From positions 1-47,635 of the forward strand of contig NZ_MDWE01000004.1 of NCBI RefSeq assembly GCF_001715195.1: DNA of 47,635 nucleotides, given 5' to 3'. The notes below the pieces were generated by a model. That model saw only the letters and a list, made by a program, of their open reading frames with translations, had not been told where the DNA came from and did no database searches. This stretch comes from Rhodohalobacter halophilus (GTDB lineage Bacteria; Bacteroidota; Rhodothermia; Balneolales; Balneolaceae). How positions within the stretch are numbered: position 1 is the stretch's first letter; each line of letters opens with the position of its first letter. Shown here one piece after another: positions 16,594 to 28,529 of the stretch. The translations under genes were made by a program, and so were the position numbers.

Positions 16594-16890
16594 ATGATCG
16601 ACAATTCAAATAAATCAAAAGATGTCGAGGGTTCTCAACTCATTTCCGGTGCGTCCAATAGGGTAAAAACAAACCCTGTTCAGTTTATTTTCAGCAATAC
16701 CGAAGCGATTATACCAAACGTGGCGGCCATGCTTCAAATATTTACCGGAATTGCACTGATATCCCTCTCTGTACTTGGCCAGATTACACCCTACTGGTTT
16801 TCTGCTATTATTAGCATTATTGGAAGCGTTTCCTGTATGATGGGAGTTTTGCTTGTTTATCACACATCAGCAAAAAAAAGGCTCTTTTGA
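16594..16890 (+). CDS. small membrane protein, unknown
   Basis: A 98-residue product with a polar N-terminus of ~40 residues and two hydrophobic segments (about residues 43-61 and 66-88), ending in a lysine/arginine-rich tail (AKKRLF). This is a two-helix membrane hairpin with cytoplasmic positive end. I recognise no family. It stands between divergent rlmB and pyrG. No clear ribosome binding site. Confidence 0.5.
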   Translation: MIDNSNKSKDVEGSQLISGASNRVKTNPVQFIFSNTEAIIPNVAAMLQIFTGIALISLSVLGQITPYWFSAIISIIGSVSCMMGVLLVYHTSAKKRLF

Positions 16891-17013
16891 GACCTTAATC
16901 AATCAGGCGATTAAACGAGTTATCGACTTCCAGAATTAAGAGTGATTACTTTCGTGTAATGTCAGTGCAGGGATGATGTTTTTTGAAAAAAAATTCATCT
17001 TTTCCCCTTTTAA

Positions 17014-19175
<2,162 letters not shown>

Positions 19176-19211
19176 TACCCGACAGATATCCATAAACTTT
19201 AATTCATACCT

Positions 19212-20876
19212 ATGATAAACCGAATCGTTACTCTGATCCTTTTTGCTCTGTTTCTTTTAACCGGCTGTTCCACTGAGCCTGAGGGGTTTATTCTTCATAA
19301 TGTAAAAGGCTACACGATTGCCGGCGATGATCTGGAACTGATCAATTTTGACGCAATTGCCGTTCAGAATGGAAAAGTTGCCGCAACTGGAACTGCAGAT
19401 GATCTGCGTGCCGAATATTCAGGTTTTGATGAAATTGATGGAGAGGGAAGGACGCTGATACCCGGTTTGATCGACGCCCATGTTCATGTGATGGGATTAG
19501 GATATCAGCAGCTGGATGTGGATGTCCAGGGGATCGATTCTCTCGAGGAGACCCTTGAGGTCATCAAGAAGTATGCAGAAGATAACCCGGACTTGAAATG
19601 GATTCGCGGAAGAGGCTGGAATCAGGTGCTTTGGGAAGAGAATGAATTTCCGACTGCCGAAGATCTGGACAGTGTGGTACCTGACCGGCCGGTATATTTG
19701 ACTCGGGTCGATGGTCATGCAGCGTGGGCGAACAGCCGTGCGATGGAGATTGCCGGGATCAGCCGCGATACACCGGATGTACAGGGAGGGGTGGTGCGCC
19801 GAGATGAGTTTGGAGATGCTACCGGAATCTTTATTGATGCAACGATGTCGTACATCACGCAGCACATTCCCTCAAGAACGGAAGAGGAGAATGAACAAGC
19901 TTTAGAGTTGGCTCTTCAGGTAATGGCCGAGCATGGATTGACTTCGGTTCATGATGCCCGAATTGATGTGGCCACGTGGGACCGTTACAAGAAATTTGCC
20001 GATAACAGCGACATGATAACCCGAATTTATGCGATGATTGGCGGTACAGGCGAAACGTTTGATGAACTTGCAGAGAATGGTCCAATCAATAGTTATGCGA
20101 ACGACCTGCTTGCTCTGCGAAGTGTGAAGATTTCTGCAGACGGCGCGCTGGGAAGCCGTGGTGCAGCCATGATAGAACATTACCACGATGATCCCGGAAA
20201 CAGCGGACTGCTCTTTTATGATCAGGATGAGTTGAATCAGATGGTAATTAAAGGAGCATCCAATGGATTTCAGATGAATATTCATGCAATTGGGGATGCC
20301 GCAAACCGGCAGGTTTTGAACTCTTTCGAGCATGCATGGTATGAACTGGGCAACCAATCAGATTTGCGCCACCGCGTTGAACATGCACAGATCGTTCACC
20401 CGGATGACATTCCCCGTTTTGAGGAATTGGATGTAATCGCTTCAATGCAGCCTACCCATGCAACAAGTGATATGAATATGGCAGAAGATCGTGTTGGTTC
20501 AGAGCGAATTCAGGGAGCTTACGCCTGGCAGACCTTTCTGGATCAGGGAACGATGATTGCCGGTGGGTCCGATTTTCCTGTTGAAAACGTCAATCCTTTT
20601 TATGGTCTCTATTCTGCAATAACGCGTCAGGATCACGGGGGGATGCCTCCCGGTGGCTGGTACAGCGAACAGAAACTGAGCCGGGTTGAAGCACTTCGAA
20701 TTTTTACCCGCGATGCAGCATATGCCGCACACCAGGAGAATGTTCTTGGAACCTTGGAACCGGGCAAATGGGCCGATTTTATTTTGATAGACCGGAATAT
20801 ATTTGAAGTGGATGCTTCGGAAATCTGGCAGACGGAAGTGCTGCAAACATGGCTGGCCGGCGAACGAGTGTACTAA
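19212..20876 (+). CDS. amidohydrolase family lipoprotein (YtcJ-like)
   Basis: A 554-residue metal-dependent hydrolase. Signal peptide with lipobox LLTGC at residues ~15-19, so it should be a lipid-anchored periplasmic protein. The metal ligands of amidohydrolase_3-type enzymes are present: the DAHVHV histidine pair (~residues 91-96), a histidine after the HRVEHAQIVHP motif and the GGSDFPVENVNP aspartate near the C-terminus. The closing EPGKWADFILID is typical. Substrate is unknown. Homologues annotated as N-substituted formamide deformylases are cytoplasmic, so an exported member could act on peptides or other amides. Next to nadE with a 9-base gap. Confidence 0.8.
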   Translation: MINRIVTLILFALFLLTGCSTEPEGFILHNVKGYTIAGDDLELINFDAIAVQNGKVAATGTADDLRAEYSGFDEIDGEGRTLIPGLIDAHVHVMGLGYQQLDVDVQGIDSLEETLEVIKKYAEDNPDLKWIRGRGWNQVLWEENEFPTAEDLDSVVPDRPVYLTRVDGHAAWANSRAMEIAGISRDTPDVQGGVVRRDEFGDATGIFIDATMSYITQHIPSRTEEENEQALELALQVMAEHGLTSVHDARIDVATWDRYKKFADNSDMITRIYAMIGGTGETFDELAENGPINSYANDLLALRSVKISADGALGSRGAAMIEHYHDDPGNSGLLFYDQDELNQMVIKGASNGFQMNIHAIGDAANRQVLNSFEHAWYELGNQSDLRHRVEHAQIVHPDDIPRFEELDVIASMQPTHATSDMNMAEDRVGSERIQGAYAWQTFLDQGTMIAGGSDFPVENVNPFYGLYSAITRQDHGGMPPGGWYSEQKLSRVEALRIFTRDAAYAAHQENVLGTLEPGKWADFILIDRNIFEVDASEIWQTEVLQTWLAGERVY

Positions 20877-20885
20877 ATTGATTGT

Positions 20886-22577
20886 ATGAAGATTCGAATT
20901 GAACAACTGAACCCCATTATCGGGGATCTCAAAGGGAATAAATCACTTATAGTCGAAGCACTTTCCAGCGCAGAAAAGTCCGGTATGGATCTACTGATTC
21001 TTCCGGAAATGTCACTGACCGGTTATCCGACTCAAGATCTATTGGAGGTGCAGGCTTTTCGGGATGAGTGCTATAAAATCAATGATGAGATTATTATGTT
21101 AACCGGAAGTACCGCCCTGCTTTTTGGTTCAATTACACCGAATAAAAAGCAGTTTGGGCGCAAAGTGTTCAATTCTGCACTTTTGGCAAAAGATGGGGTT
21201 CTCCTGGGTACGGTTCATAAAACACTTTTACCCACCTATGATATTTTTGATGATCTGCGATATTTTGAACCCAATGATGAGTTCAACTGCATCGACCTGG
21301 ATGGGATAAAGCTTGGCGTAACGATTTGTGAAGACATCTGGTACAATGAAAACGAAGTTCAGTATCACACCTATCCCATAAATCCGGCCGAAGAATTAAA
21401 AAAGTTGGGTGCAGATATAATTATTAACATCTCAGCATCTCCTTATACAAATACCAAGCATCAAAACCGCGAAAAAATGCTTCAAAATCATACCCGGAGG
21501 CTGGAGTTGCCACTTCTGTACAGCAACCAGGTTGGAGCACATACCGATGTGATTTTCGACGGGGATTCAATGGCAATAGATGCGAAAGGCAATGTGATAG
21601 CCCGAACCAAAGCGTTTGAACCATCCTTTGCTGATGTAGAACTTGATAACAAGTCAGGAAATGTTGAGCCTTTGGGCGATCGTGATCAGAACGTAATTTA
21701 TCCGGCACTGAAAGCAGAGCGACAGTTTTCTGCAATCCGACTTGGGTTGAGAGATTACATTGAAAAAACGGGTGTTGCGGACAGCGTGGTATTTGGTTTA
21801 AGTGGTGGCATTGATTCTGCAGTTGGGTGTGCACTTGCGGTTGAAGCCCTTTCCCCGGGGCAGGTAAAGGCAATCACACTGCCGGCTGAATTTTCAAGTG
21901 AGGGGAGTGTGACAGACTCCAGGGAGCTTGCGAAAAATCTCGGGATTGATCTTTTTGAAATTCCGATTCAGAAAATTTTTGAAACATTCAGATCAACTTT
22001 GGCACCTGTTTTTAAAGATGAACCGTTCGGAGTCGCTGAAGAAAACCTTCAGAGCAGAATTCGTGGTACAATCTTGATGGCCTATGCCAATAAGTTTGGT
22101 AGTTTATTGATGGCAACGGGAAATAAATCTGAGTATGCCGTCGGTTACGCAACTCTCTACGGAGATATGAATGGAGCTTTGAGTTTAATCGGAGACCTTT
22201 ACAAAACGGAGGTGTATGAGATGGCAAAATGGCTCAACAGCTCCTATTATCGGAAGGAAGTTATTCCGGAAGCGATCATTAACAAAGCACCGAGTGCGGA
22301 ACTGAGGCCGGACCAGAAAGACAGCGACAGTTTACCTGAATATGAAATACTCGACAAGCTGCTTTTCAACTACATTGAACTTCAGAAAAGCCGCTCACAA
22401 ATAATTCACGAAGGATTTGAAGTCGCTACAGTAGATCGGATTCTTAAACTGGTTGATTACAATGAATTTAAGAGAAATCAGGCAGTGCCTATACTTAAAG
22501 TGAGTTCCAAATCGTTTGGAAGCGGGAGGCGATGGCCAATAGTACAAAAATGGACGGCAAACCGGACATCGTTTTAA
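20886..22577 (+). CDS. nadE: glutamine-dependent NAD+ synthetase
   Basis: Last step of NAD+ synthesis: amidates nicotinic acid adenine dinucleotide using ammonia from glutamine. 563 residues. The N-terminal glutaminase (nitrilase-fold) domain has Glu41 (ILPEMSLTG), Lys112 (TVHKTLLPTYD) and Cys148 (TICEDIW). The C-terminal synthetase domain has the ATP pyrophosphatase loop SGGIDS (306-311), then ATGNKSEYAVGYATLYGDM. Everything expected is present. The start ATG lies 9 bases after the amidohydrolase stop, so the genes are likely cotranscribed. Confidence 0.95.
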   Translation: MKIRIEQLNPIIGDLKGNKSLIVEALSSAEKSGMDLLILPEMSLTGYPTQDLLEVQAFRDECYKINDEIIMLTGSTALLFGSITPNKKQFGRKVFNSALLAKDGVLLGTVHKTLLPTYDIFDDLRYFEPNDEFNCIDLDGIKLGVTICEDIWYNENEVQYHTYPINPAEELKKLGADIIINISASPYTNTKHQNREKMLQNHTRRLELPLLYSNQVGAHTDVIFDGDSMAIDAKGNVIARTKAFEPSFADVELDNKSGNVEPLGDRDQNVIYPALKAERQFSAIRLGLRDYIEKTGVADSVVFGLSGGIDSAVGCALAVEALSPGQVKAITLPAEFSSEGSVTDSRELAKNLGIDLFEIPIQKIFETFRSTLAPVFKDEPFGVAEENLQSRIRGTILMAYANKFGSLLMATGNKSEYAVGYATLYGDMNGALSLIGDLYKTEVYEMAKWLNSSYYRKEVIPEAIINKAPSAELRPDQKDSDSLPEYEILDKLLFNYIELQKSRSQIIHEGFEVATVDRILKLVDYNEFKRNQAVPILKVSSKSFGSGRRWPIVQKWTANRTSF

Positions 22578-22673
22578 AAACCAGATCGAAGCTCTTATTT
22601 TGATTCTCAAATTCCGAAACTCTGGTGAAATTGTTACTTTAGAAAAGACTTTAAAAACTCTAACCACTACTCC

Positions 22674-24650
22674 ATGAAGCAAACGGTACTTCTGCTAATA
22701 ACTTTTTTCGCACTTCATTCACTGCATGCTCAGGCACAGACATCCGGTGAGATAGAAATCCCATCTAAATTGCTTCCTTACTCTAACCCATTGACGGATA
22801 CAAACCGGGATAAACCGGTAATGGAAATTTCTGCCGAAAGGAGTGAGCTGGATAAAGAAGTTTTAAGACGGATATCAGATATATACCGTATTCAAGTACT
22901 TGCAATTGATGCCCAGGTTCAGGGTGATCTTGTACAGGCCGAAACCTACATTAACCGTGCTTTTGAGGGGATTCAAACTCTTATGACAGACTACCCTGAA
23001 GTGCAGAATAACCGCCGTTTTGCGGAACTCTACCGAACCGTGATGGCTGAGCACAGCGAGTTTTATGGTATTACGGAAGCTCGGAGAGAGACCGAAGGAG
23101 ATATTTTTGAAGTACAGGAGGAACTGTTTTCTGAACAGGATGACTGGATTGCTGAAGGGTATGCACTGCCCGACAATTTGACCATCAACCAAACGGATGT
23201 TCCGCTGGTTCAAAATCAGCATGTCAACAGACATTTGATGTACTACACCTTGCGTCGACCGGATGTAATGGAGCGTTGGCTGGAGCGGTCAGAGTACTAC
23301 TTTCCAATGATGAAAGAAATTTTTGCTGAGGAGGGAGTTCCTCAGGAGTTGATCCATCTTTCTATGATTGAGAGTGGATTGGTGCCCACAGCACGCAGCT
23401 GGGCCAGTGCTGTTGGATTGTGGCAATTTATCCGAGCAACCGGCGCTGTTTACGGCCTTGAAGTTAATTGGTGGGTTGATGAGCGAAGAGACCCTGTAAA
23501 ATCCACAAGAGCTGCTGCTCAGCACTTACGGGATCTGTATGATATTTGGGGCGACTGGCATCTATCGCTGGCCAACTACAATCTGAGTCCGCGAGGCCTT
23601 CGGCGAGCGATCCGGGCTGCCGGCGGAGTAGAGGATTACTGGACAGCTTACCCCTATTTACCGCGAGAGACCAGGGGGTACGTTCCCGGTTATATTGCAG
23701 CAACCATGATCGCCATGAATCCCGGTGAATTTGGTTTTGAAGTGGAACCAACCGGCAGAACCTATCAGTATGATATAGTGGAAGTGGATGGTTTGATGCC
23801 GCTTGAGGATTTGGCAAAAGCCGCAGGAATTTCACTTCAGGAAATCAAAGATTACAACCCTGAACTGTTACGCTGGGCTACTCCTCCCGGAGATAAATAT
23901 CCGCTGAAGCTCCCGGTGGGAATCCAAGATGAATTTATTGCTGCATATCAGGAGATCCCGAAAGATTCTCGTGCATCCGAAGTAGCTATGCACACCGTAA
24001 GCAGCGGCGAAACACTGGGCTATATCGCTCGCCGCTACGGTACTTCTGTGAGAGCACTTTATGAGACAAATGAAGGCTTGAACAGTATGATTCATCCCGG
24101 ACAGAGAATCGTGGTGCCTGTTGCACCGGGTTCGCAAGAACAAATTGCCACTAACCGACCTACAAACAGCTCCGGTTCATCATCAGGTCAATCACAAAGA
24201 CAGCAGGTACAGGCTCCGGCCAATACCACTCCGGTAACTTATACGGTAAAAAGCGGTGATACGGTTGGCCATGTAGCTGAGTGGTTTGATGTGAGGGCTT
24301 GGCAGGTTCGCTCTTGGAATGGAATCAGTAACACGATTAGGGTTGGGCAACGGTTAACAGTTCACGTACCGAGTCAGCATGCAGACTATTTTAAACAGAT
24401 TGACGGATTGACCTACGCACAAAAGCAGGAGGTAGAACGGCGTCAGCGCAGTGGAGAAAATATCTATGCCCTACGCTTTGAGGGAGACACCACCACACCT
24501 TCTGACGAAATTCGGTACACCGTTCGACGGAACGATACACTCGGTAGCATTGCCCGACGGCATGGGGTATCAGTTTCAGCAATTCAGCGGGCAAACAACA
24601 TCAACGGAACAACGATTTACCCCGGTCAGTCACTGATTATTCGCCGTTAA
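22674..24650 (+). CDS. mltD: MltD-like membrane-bound lytic transglycosylase with three LysM domains
   Basis: Cleaves the glycan strands of peptidoglycan to leave 1,6-anhydro ends, for wall growth and remodelling. 658 residues with a signal peptide (1-21). The lytic transglycosylase domain carries the catalytic Glu233 in the SMIESGL motif, followed by ASAVGLWQF and the NYNLSPRGLRRAI segment. Three LysM domains lie at about 440-483, 522-566 and 613-657, giving peptidoglycan grip; most family members have two to four. There is no lipobox, so the protein is probably secreted to the periplasm. It begins 97 bases after nadE, and ATG 24670 of the S41 protease follows 20 bases later. Confidence 0.92.
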   Translation: MKQTVLLLITFFALHSLHAQAQTSGEIEIPSKLLPYSNPLTDTNRDKPVMEISAERSELDKEVLRRISDIYRIQVLAIDAQVQGDLVQAETYINRAFEGIQTLMTDYPEVQNNRRFAELYRTVMAEHSEFYGITEARRETEGDIFEVQEELFSEQDDWIAEGYALPDNLTINQTDVPLVQNQHVNRHLMYYTLRRPDVMERWLERSEYYFPMMKEIFAEEGVPQELIHLSMIESGLVPTARSWASAVGLWQFIRATGAVYGLEVNWWVDERRDPVKSTRAAAQHLRDLYDIWGDWHLSLANYNLSPRGLRRAIRAAGGVEDYWTAYPYLPRETRGYVPGYIAATMIAMNPGEFGFEVEPTGRTYQYDIVEVDGLMPLEDLAKAAGISLQEIKDYNPELLRWATPPGDKYPLKLPVGIQDEFIAAYQEIPKDSRASEVAMHTVSSGETLGYIARRYGTSVRALYETNEGLNSMIHPGQRIVVPVAPGSQEQIATNRPTNSSGSSSGQSQRQQVQAPANTTPVTYTVKSGDTVGHVAEWFDVRAWQVRSWNGISNTIRVGQRLTVHVPSQHADYFKQIDGLTYAQKQEVERRQRSGENIYALRFEGDTTTPSDEIRYTVRRNDTLGSIARRHGVSVSAIQRANNINGTTIYPGQSLIIRR

Positions 24651-24669
24651 GCAGAAAATATAGACATTG

Positions 24670-26286
24670 ATGAAAGCTGTATCCAAAAAACGAATTTTAC
24701 TGTCGCTGGCAGCTTTCATCATTTTTGCGGGAGCTTTTGCTCAATCGAACGATCTCTTCTTTCAGATCAAAAAGCAGCTTACCATTTTTAGCGATGTCTA
24801 TAAAGAGGTTGCCGTTCGCTATGTAGATGAGGTAAGCCCCGAAAGGCTGATGAAGAGTGCAATTGATGGTATGCTTTCCGGCTTGGATCCTTACACATCG
24901 TTTGTGGATGAGGGAGAGCAGCAGCAACTCGAAATTTTGTCATCCGGTTCTTATGGCGGAATCGGTATTGAAGCCGGTTTTAGAGGAGACAGAATTGTTG
25001 TCGTTGCCCCCATAGACGGATATCCTGCACAGCGAGCCGGTATTCGCCCGGGAGATATAATAGAAGAGATAAATGGGGTGAGTGTTGAGAACAGCACACC
25101 TGATGAAGTTCAGCGTCTGACTATAGGAGATGTGGGAACCAGAATTGAGATAGTCATTTCCAGGAGCGGAGTCGATCGACCGATTTCATTTGAGCTGGAG
25201 CGTGAAAGAATTGAAGTTAGAAATATCAGCTATTACGGTTTTGCAGATGGCAACCAATCGATTGGATATGTGCAGATTAACAGATTCGGTAACAGAACGG
25301 GCGAGGAGCTGCGAGAAGTTCTTACAAAACTGAAAGAACAGGAAGGTCTGTCGGGGATCGTTCTGGATTTACGAAATAATCCGGGTGGACTTTTAAATGA
25401 AGCTGTTGAAGTTGTTGATAAATTTCTGGAACCCGGTGTAACGGTTGCAGAGACCCGAACGCGATATGAAAGTCAAAATGAGACGTATGCAACAGAGGAG
25501 CCCGCTCTGTTTGATGATCTGCCGGTTGTTGTACTCATAAACAGTGGAAGTGCAAGTGCATCTGAGATTGTTGCCGGTGCTCTGCAAGATTTAGACAGGG
25601 CGGTTATTTATGGGGAGAAGAGTTTTGGAAAAGGATTGGTTCAAACGATTCGTCCGCTCTCGTATAATACGTCAATGAAAATGACCATTTCGAAATACCT
25701 TATTCCGAGCGGTCGCAGTATACAGTCTATAGATTATCGAAAAGATACCCTTGAGGAGGTTCGGACTTTTAGAACCCGAAATGGCCGGCCTGTGCGAGAC
25801 GGAAACGGAATAGAACCCGATGTTCATTTAGAATCAGACATACATTCTGAACTGGATATTGCATTGAAAAGGGATAATCACTACTTCTTTTATGTAAACG
25901 ACAAAATTGCGGAAACTGAAAACAACGAGATTCCTGATAACCTGTATCGTACATTTGTACAGCATCTAATTGAGAGTGGTTTCTCATTTGAAACCTCAGC
26001 AGATGAACATTTGGATGCTCTTTCGGAACATTTTAAGAGCAGTGAAGAACAAGGTAATTCACAACGTCATCTCACAGAGTTGAAGGCACTTCAGCGGGAT
26101 CTGAAAGTTGCCCAGCTGTATGATAGCAGACCATTTATTGAAAATGAACTGCAACGAGAATGGATTTCTCAAACGTTAACCGGTGATGAGCGACAGCAAG
26201 CGTTACTTCGGTTAGATATAGCACTGCAGGAATCGATAGAAATTTTACGAGACTCGGTAAGATACGAGTCCATTTTAAGACCATAA
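24670..26286 (+). CDS. ctpA: S41 family C-terminal processing peptidase
   Basis: A periplasmic protease that trims proteins from their C-terminal ends. About 538 residues with a signal peptide (LSLAAFIIFAGAFAQ). The PDZ domain (~85-160) includes GGIGIEAGFRGDRIVV and PAQRAGIRPGDIIEEING. The protease core has the Ser-Lys dyad, Ser in NSGSASASEIVAGAL and Lys in GEKSFGKGLVQT. A ~150-residue helical extension follows. A TTG at 24667 would add one residue; ATG 24670 is preferred. It sits after the transglycosylase and before the PHP gene with only a 2-base gap, a tight operon. CtpA-type proteases in other species control wall hydrolases, so the neighbouring transglycosylase is a natural, unproven target. 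Confidence 0.9.
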   Translation: MKAVSKKRILLSLAAFIIFAGAFAQSNDLFFQIKKQLTIFSDVYKEVAVRYVDEVSPERLMKSAIDGMLSGLDPYTSFVDEGEQQQLEILSSGSYGGIGIEAGFRGDRIVVVAPIDGYPAQRAGIRPGDIIEEINGVSVENSTPDEVQRLTIGDVGTRIEIVISRSGVDRPISFELERERIEVRNISYYGFADGNQSIGYVQINRFGNRTGEELREVLTKLKEQEGLSGIVLDLRNNPGGLLNEAVEVVDKFLEPGVTVAETRTRYESQNETYATEEPALFDDLPVVVLINSGSASASEIVAGALQDLDRAVIYGEKSFGKGLVQTIRPLSYNTSMKMTISKYLIPSGRSIQSIDYRKDTLEEVRTFRTRNGRPVRDGNGIEPDVHLESDIHSELDIALKRDNHYFFYVNDKIAETENNEIPDNLYRTFVQHLIESGFSFETSADEHLDALSEHFKSSEEQGNSQRHLTELKALQRDLKVAQLYDSRPFIENELQREWISQTLTGDERQQALLRLDIALQESIEILRDSVRYESILRP

Positions 26287-26288
26287 CT

Positions 26289-27131
26289 TTGGGTAAAGCA
26301 GATCTACATACGCATACGACCGCCTCAGACGGGGCTTACAATCCGGATGAACTTTTAAGAAGAGCCAGGGAGAAAAAACTAAAAACTCTCTCCATTACAG
26401 ACCACGATACAATTAAGGGGTATTTGAAAGCAAAAGATTCAGCCCGGGAGATGGGAATTGAGCTGCTCCCCGGTGTTGAAGTGAGTGCTGTATGGGGTGA
26501 ACGAGAAGTTCATATTCTGGTCTACTGTTTTGATGAAGAAAATGCAGAATTTGTACAGATGCTTCGAAATCAAAAACATGCCAGGGTAAAACGTATGCAA
26601 AAAATTGTGGAAAAACTTCAATCTCAGGGATTGGATATTTCCATGGATGAAGTAAGAGCCGAGGCCGGAGTTGGAAATATTGGCCGGCCACATGCAGCAT
26701 CTGTACTGATTGACAAAGGCTATGTTGCATCCATAGCAGAAGCATTTATCCGATACCTCTCCTCAGAAAAACTGGAACAGATTCAAACTGAGTATATTAC
26801 TGTGGAAGAGTTAATCCGTATTTCCAAGCATGCAGGGGGCGTTTTGTCACTTGCACATCCCGGACCTCTTTACACACAGGACGAAATTCAACAACTGATT
26901 TCCCTTGGAATTGACGGATTGGAGTGTATACATCCAAGTCATAATTTTAACCTTCAGCGTACGTTTACAAAACTTGCTTCTGAAGAGAAACTGCTGGTTA
27001 CCGGCGGCAGTGATTTTCATGGAAAAGGGAAAAAAGATTACGATCCTTACTTTGGAATTGTAACTCTGGGTGAACAGCATGTATTTTCACTGAAACGGAT
27101 GGCGCGCAGAAGACGCGAATTGATAAATTAG
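26289..27131 (+). CDS. PHP-domain phosphoesterase (TrpH/YciV-like)
   Basis: A 280-residue metal-dependent phosphoesterase of the PHP family. The metal-binding DLHTHTTASDG motif is at the N-terminus, followed by LSITDHDTIKGY and later ligands in LSLAHPGPLY and TGGSDFHGKG. E. coli relatives remove the 3' phosphate from 3',5'-nucleoside bisphosphates (pAp) or trim short RNA. The start is TTG 26289, two bases after the protease stop; there is no ATG before residue 56, and the motif begins at residue 4, so the TTG is needed. The next gene, ribH, begins 11 bases after the stop. Substrate is inferred from the family only. Confidence 0.85.
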   Translation: MGKADLHTHTTASDGAYNPDELLRRAREKKLKTLSITDHDTIKGYLKAKDSAREMGIELLPGVEVSAVWGEREVHILVYCFDEENAEFVQMLRNQKHARVKRMQKIVEKLQSQGLDISMDEVRAEAGVGNIGRPHAASVLIDKGYVASIAEAFIRYLSSEKLEQIQTEYITVEELIRISKHAGGVLSLAHPGPLYTQDEIQQLISLGIDGLECIHPSHNFNLQRTFTKLASEEKLLVTGGSDFHGKGKKDYDPYFGIVTLGEQHVFSLKRMARRRRELIN

Positions 27132-27142
27132 AAAATGGACTT

Positions 27143-27613
27143 ATGCCTGAGATAGAACTTGAATCAGATGAGTTGTTTAATAGCAAAAAGGTTGCCGTTG
27201 TAGCAGCGAAATGGAACTCATTTGTTACCGATGAGATGCTCGAAGGGGCTGTGGCTGCGTTGAAAGCCAAAGGGGTTAAGACAGAGAATTTGTATATCAT
27301 GCGATGTCCGGGTTCTTTTGAGCTACCGCTTTCATGCAAGTACTGCATCGATAATCTTCAAGTGGATGCAGTGGTGGCAATTGGGGCGGTCATTCGCGGA
27401 GGAACACCTCACTTTGATTTTGTTTGTGATGCGGTTACCCGTGGGATAACAGACCTGAATATGGAGACCGGAATTCCGGTTGCTTTTGGTGTGCTTACAA
27501 CCGATACTGTGGAGCAGGCAACAGAACGGGCCGGCATGGATAAAGGAAATAAAGGTGCGGAAGCGGCTCTGTCGGCGTTGGAAATGATTCGTTTGAAGGA
27601 TTCCATTAAATAA
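27143..27613 (+). CDS. ribH: 6,7-dimethyl-8-ribityllumazine synthase
   Basis: The penultimate step of riboflavin synthesis: joins 5-amino-6-ribitylamino-uracil with dihydroxybutanone phosphate. 156 residues, the usual size. The substrate-binding AKWNSFVTDEMLEGA, PGSFELPLSCK and AIGAVIRGGTPHFDFVCD segments (with its catalytic histidine) and GVLTTDTVEQATERAG are present. The family assembles into 60-subunit capsids or pentamers. No FMN riboswitch was recognised upstream, and the rest of the riboflavin pathway is not in the window, so it is probably read from the upstream genes. Confidence 0.95.
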   Translation: MPEIELESDELFNSKKVAVVAAKWNSFVTDEMLEGAVAALKAKGVKTENLYIMRCPGSFELPLSCKYCIDNLQVDAVVAIGAVIRGGTPHFDFVCDAVTRGITDLNMETGIPVAFGVLTTDTVEQATERAGMDKGNKGAEAALSALEMIRLKDSIK

Positions 27614-27682
27614 TTAAACCTTGAATATCGCAACTATTCGCGCTATTTTTTAAAGCTTCAAACACCTCATCAAATTATTGCA

Positions 27683-28510
27683 TTGGAACCACTAACACTG
27701 ACAGATCAAACTCAGAGCGAAGAGGATAAAAAACTCCAGTCGGAGGTTATATCTTCCGGTTCCATTCCCAAACATATAGCTATTATAATGGATGGGAACG
27801 GACGATGGGCCAAGGATAAAGGTAATATTCGCCTTTTTGGACATAAAGAAGGAGTAGAGTCCGTTCGTGATATCACAGAAAGTTGTGCCCAGCTTGGGGT
27901 AAAACATTTGACTCTCTATGCATTTTCAACCGAGAATTGGAATCGGCCTGAAGATGAGATTAACGGTTTGATGAAATTGTTGGTTAACTCTCTGAAGAAG
28001 GAGGCTGACCGTCTGAACAAAAATAATATCAAACTCTCGTCCATCGGTCAGATCAACCGTTTGCCCGCGTCTTGTCAGCGTCAATTGGAAGAGGTGAAAG
28101 AACTGACAAAGGATAACGACCGGCTGGAACTATGCCTGGCGCTCAGTTATTCGGGAAGATGGGACATTACAGAAGCGGTAAAAAAAATTGCCCTGGATGT
28201 TGCAGAGGGGAAAATTTCACCGGATGAGGTAACCGATGACAAAATCGGTTCTTACCTTTCAACGGCAAATGTTCCGGACCCTGATTTGATAATCAGAACC
28301 AGTGGAGAGTACCGCATCAGCAACTTTCTGCTCTGGCAGCTGGCCTACTCAGAGCTCTATATTACAAAAACGTACTGGCCTGATTTTCGAAGAAATGAGC
28401 TCTATCAGGCAATATTTTCCTACCAAAAGCGTGATCGTAGATACGGGAACGTGAAAAACGGATATACCAAAAAGATATCCGCAGCAGTTATAAATAAAAT
28501 TATCTCTTAA
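27683..28510 (+). CDS. uppS: isoprenyl transferase (undecaprenyl diphosphate synthase)
   Basis: Builds the C55 isoprenoid carrier lipid for peptidoglycan and surface polysaccharides by cis-addition of isopentenyl units. 275 residues. The catalytic aspartate is in IIMDGNGRWA (~residue 37), and FSTENWNRP and RTSGEYRISNFLLWQLAYSELY are intact; the family's acidic and arginine ligands all lie in those stretches. The start is taken as TTG 27683; the first 30 residues are acidic and variable, so the true start may be later. It comes before bamA, a gene order common in Bacteroidota and relatives. Confidence 0.93.
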   Translation: MEPLTLTDQTQSEEDKKLQSEVISSGSIPKHIAIIMDGNGRWAKDKGNIRLFGHKEGVESVRDITESCAQLGVKHLTLYAFSTENWNRPEDEINGLMKLLVNSLKKEADRLNKNNIKLSSIGQINRLPASCQRQLEEVKELTKDNDRLELCLALSYSGRWDITEAVKKIALDVAEGKISPDEVTDDKIGSYLSTANVPDPDLIIRTSGEYRISNFLLWQLAYSELYITKTYWPDFRRNELYQAIFSYQKRDRRYGNVKNGYTKKISAAVINKIIS

Positions 28511-28529
28511 AGAAGTAATTATCTATCAC

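Noticed and set aside
27614-27682. Possible FMN riboswitch around ribH
   Set aside because: No conserved riboswitch core seen, and the gap before ribH is only 11 bases.
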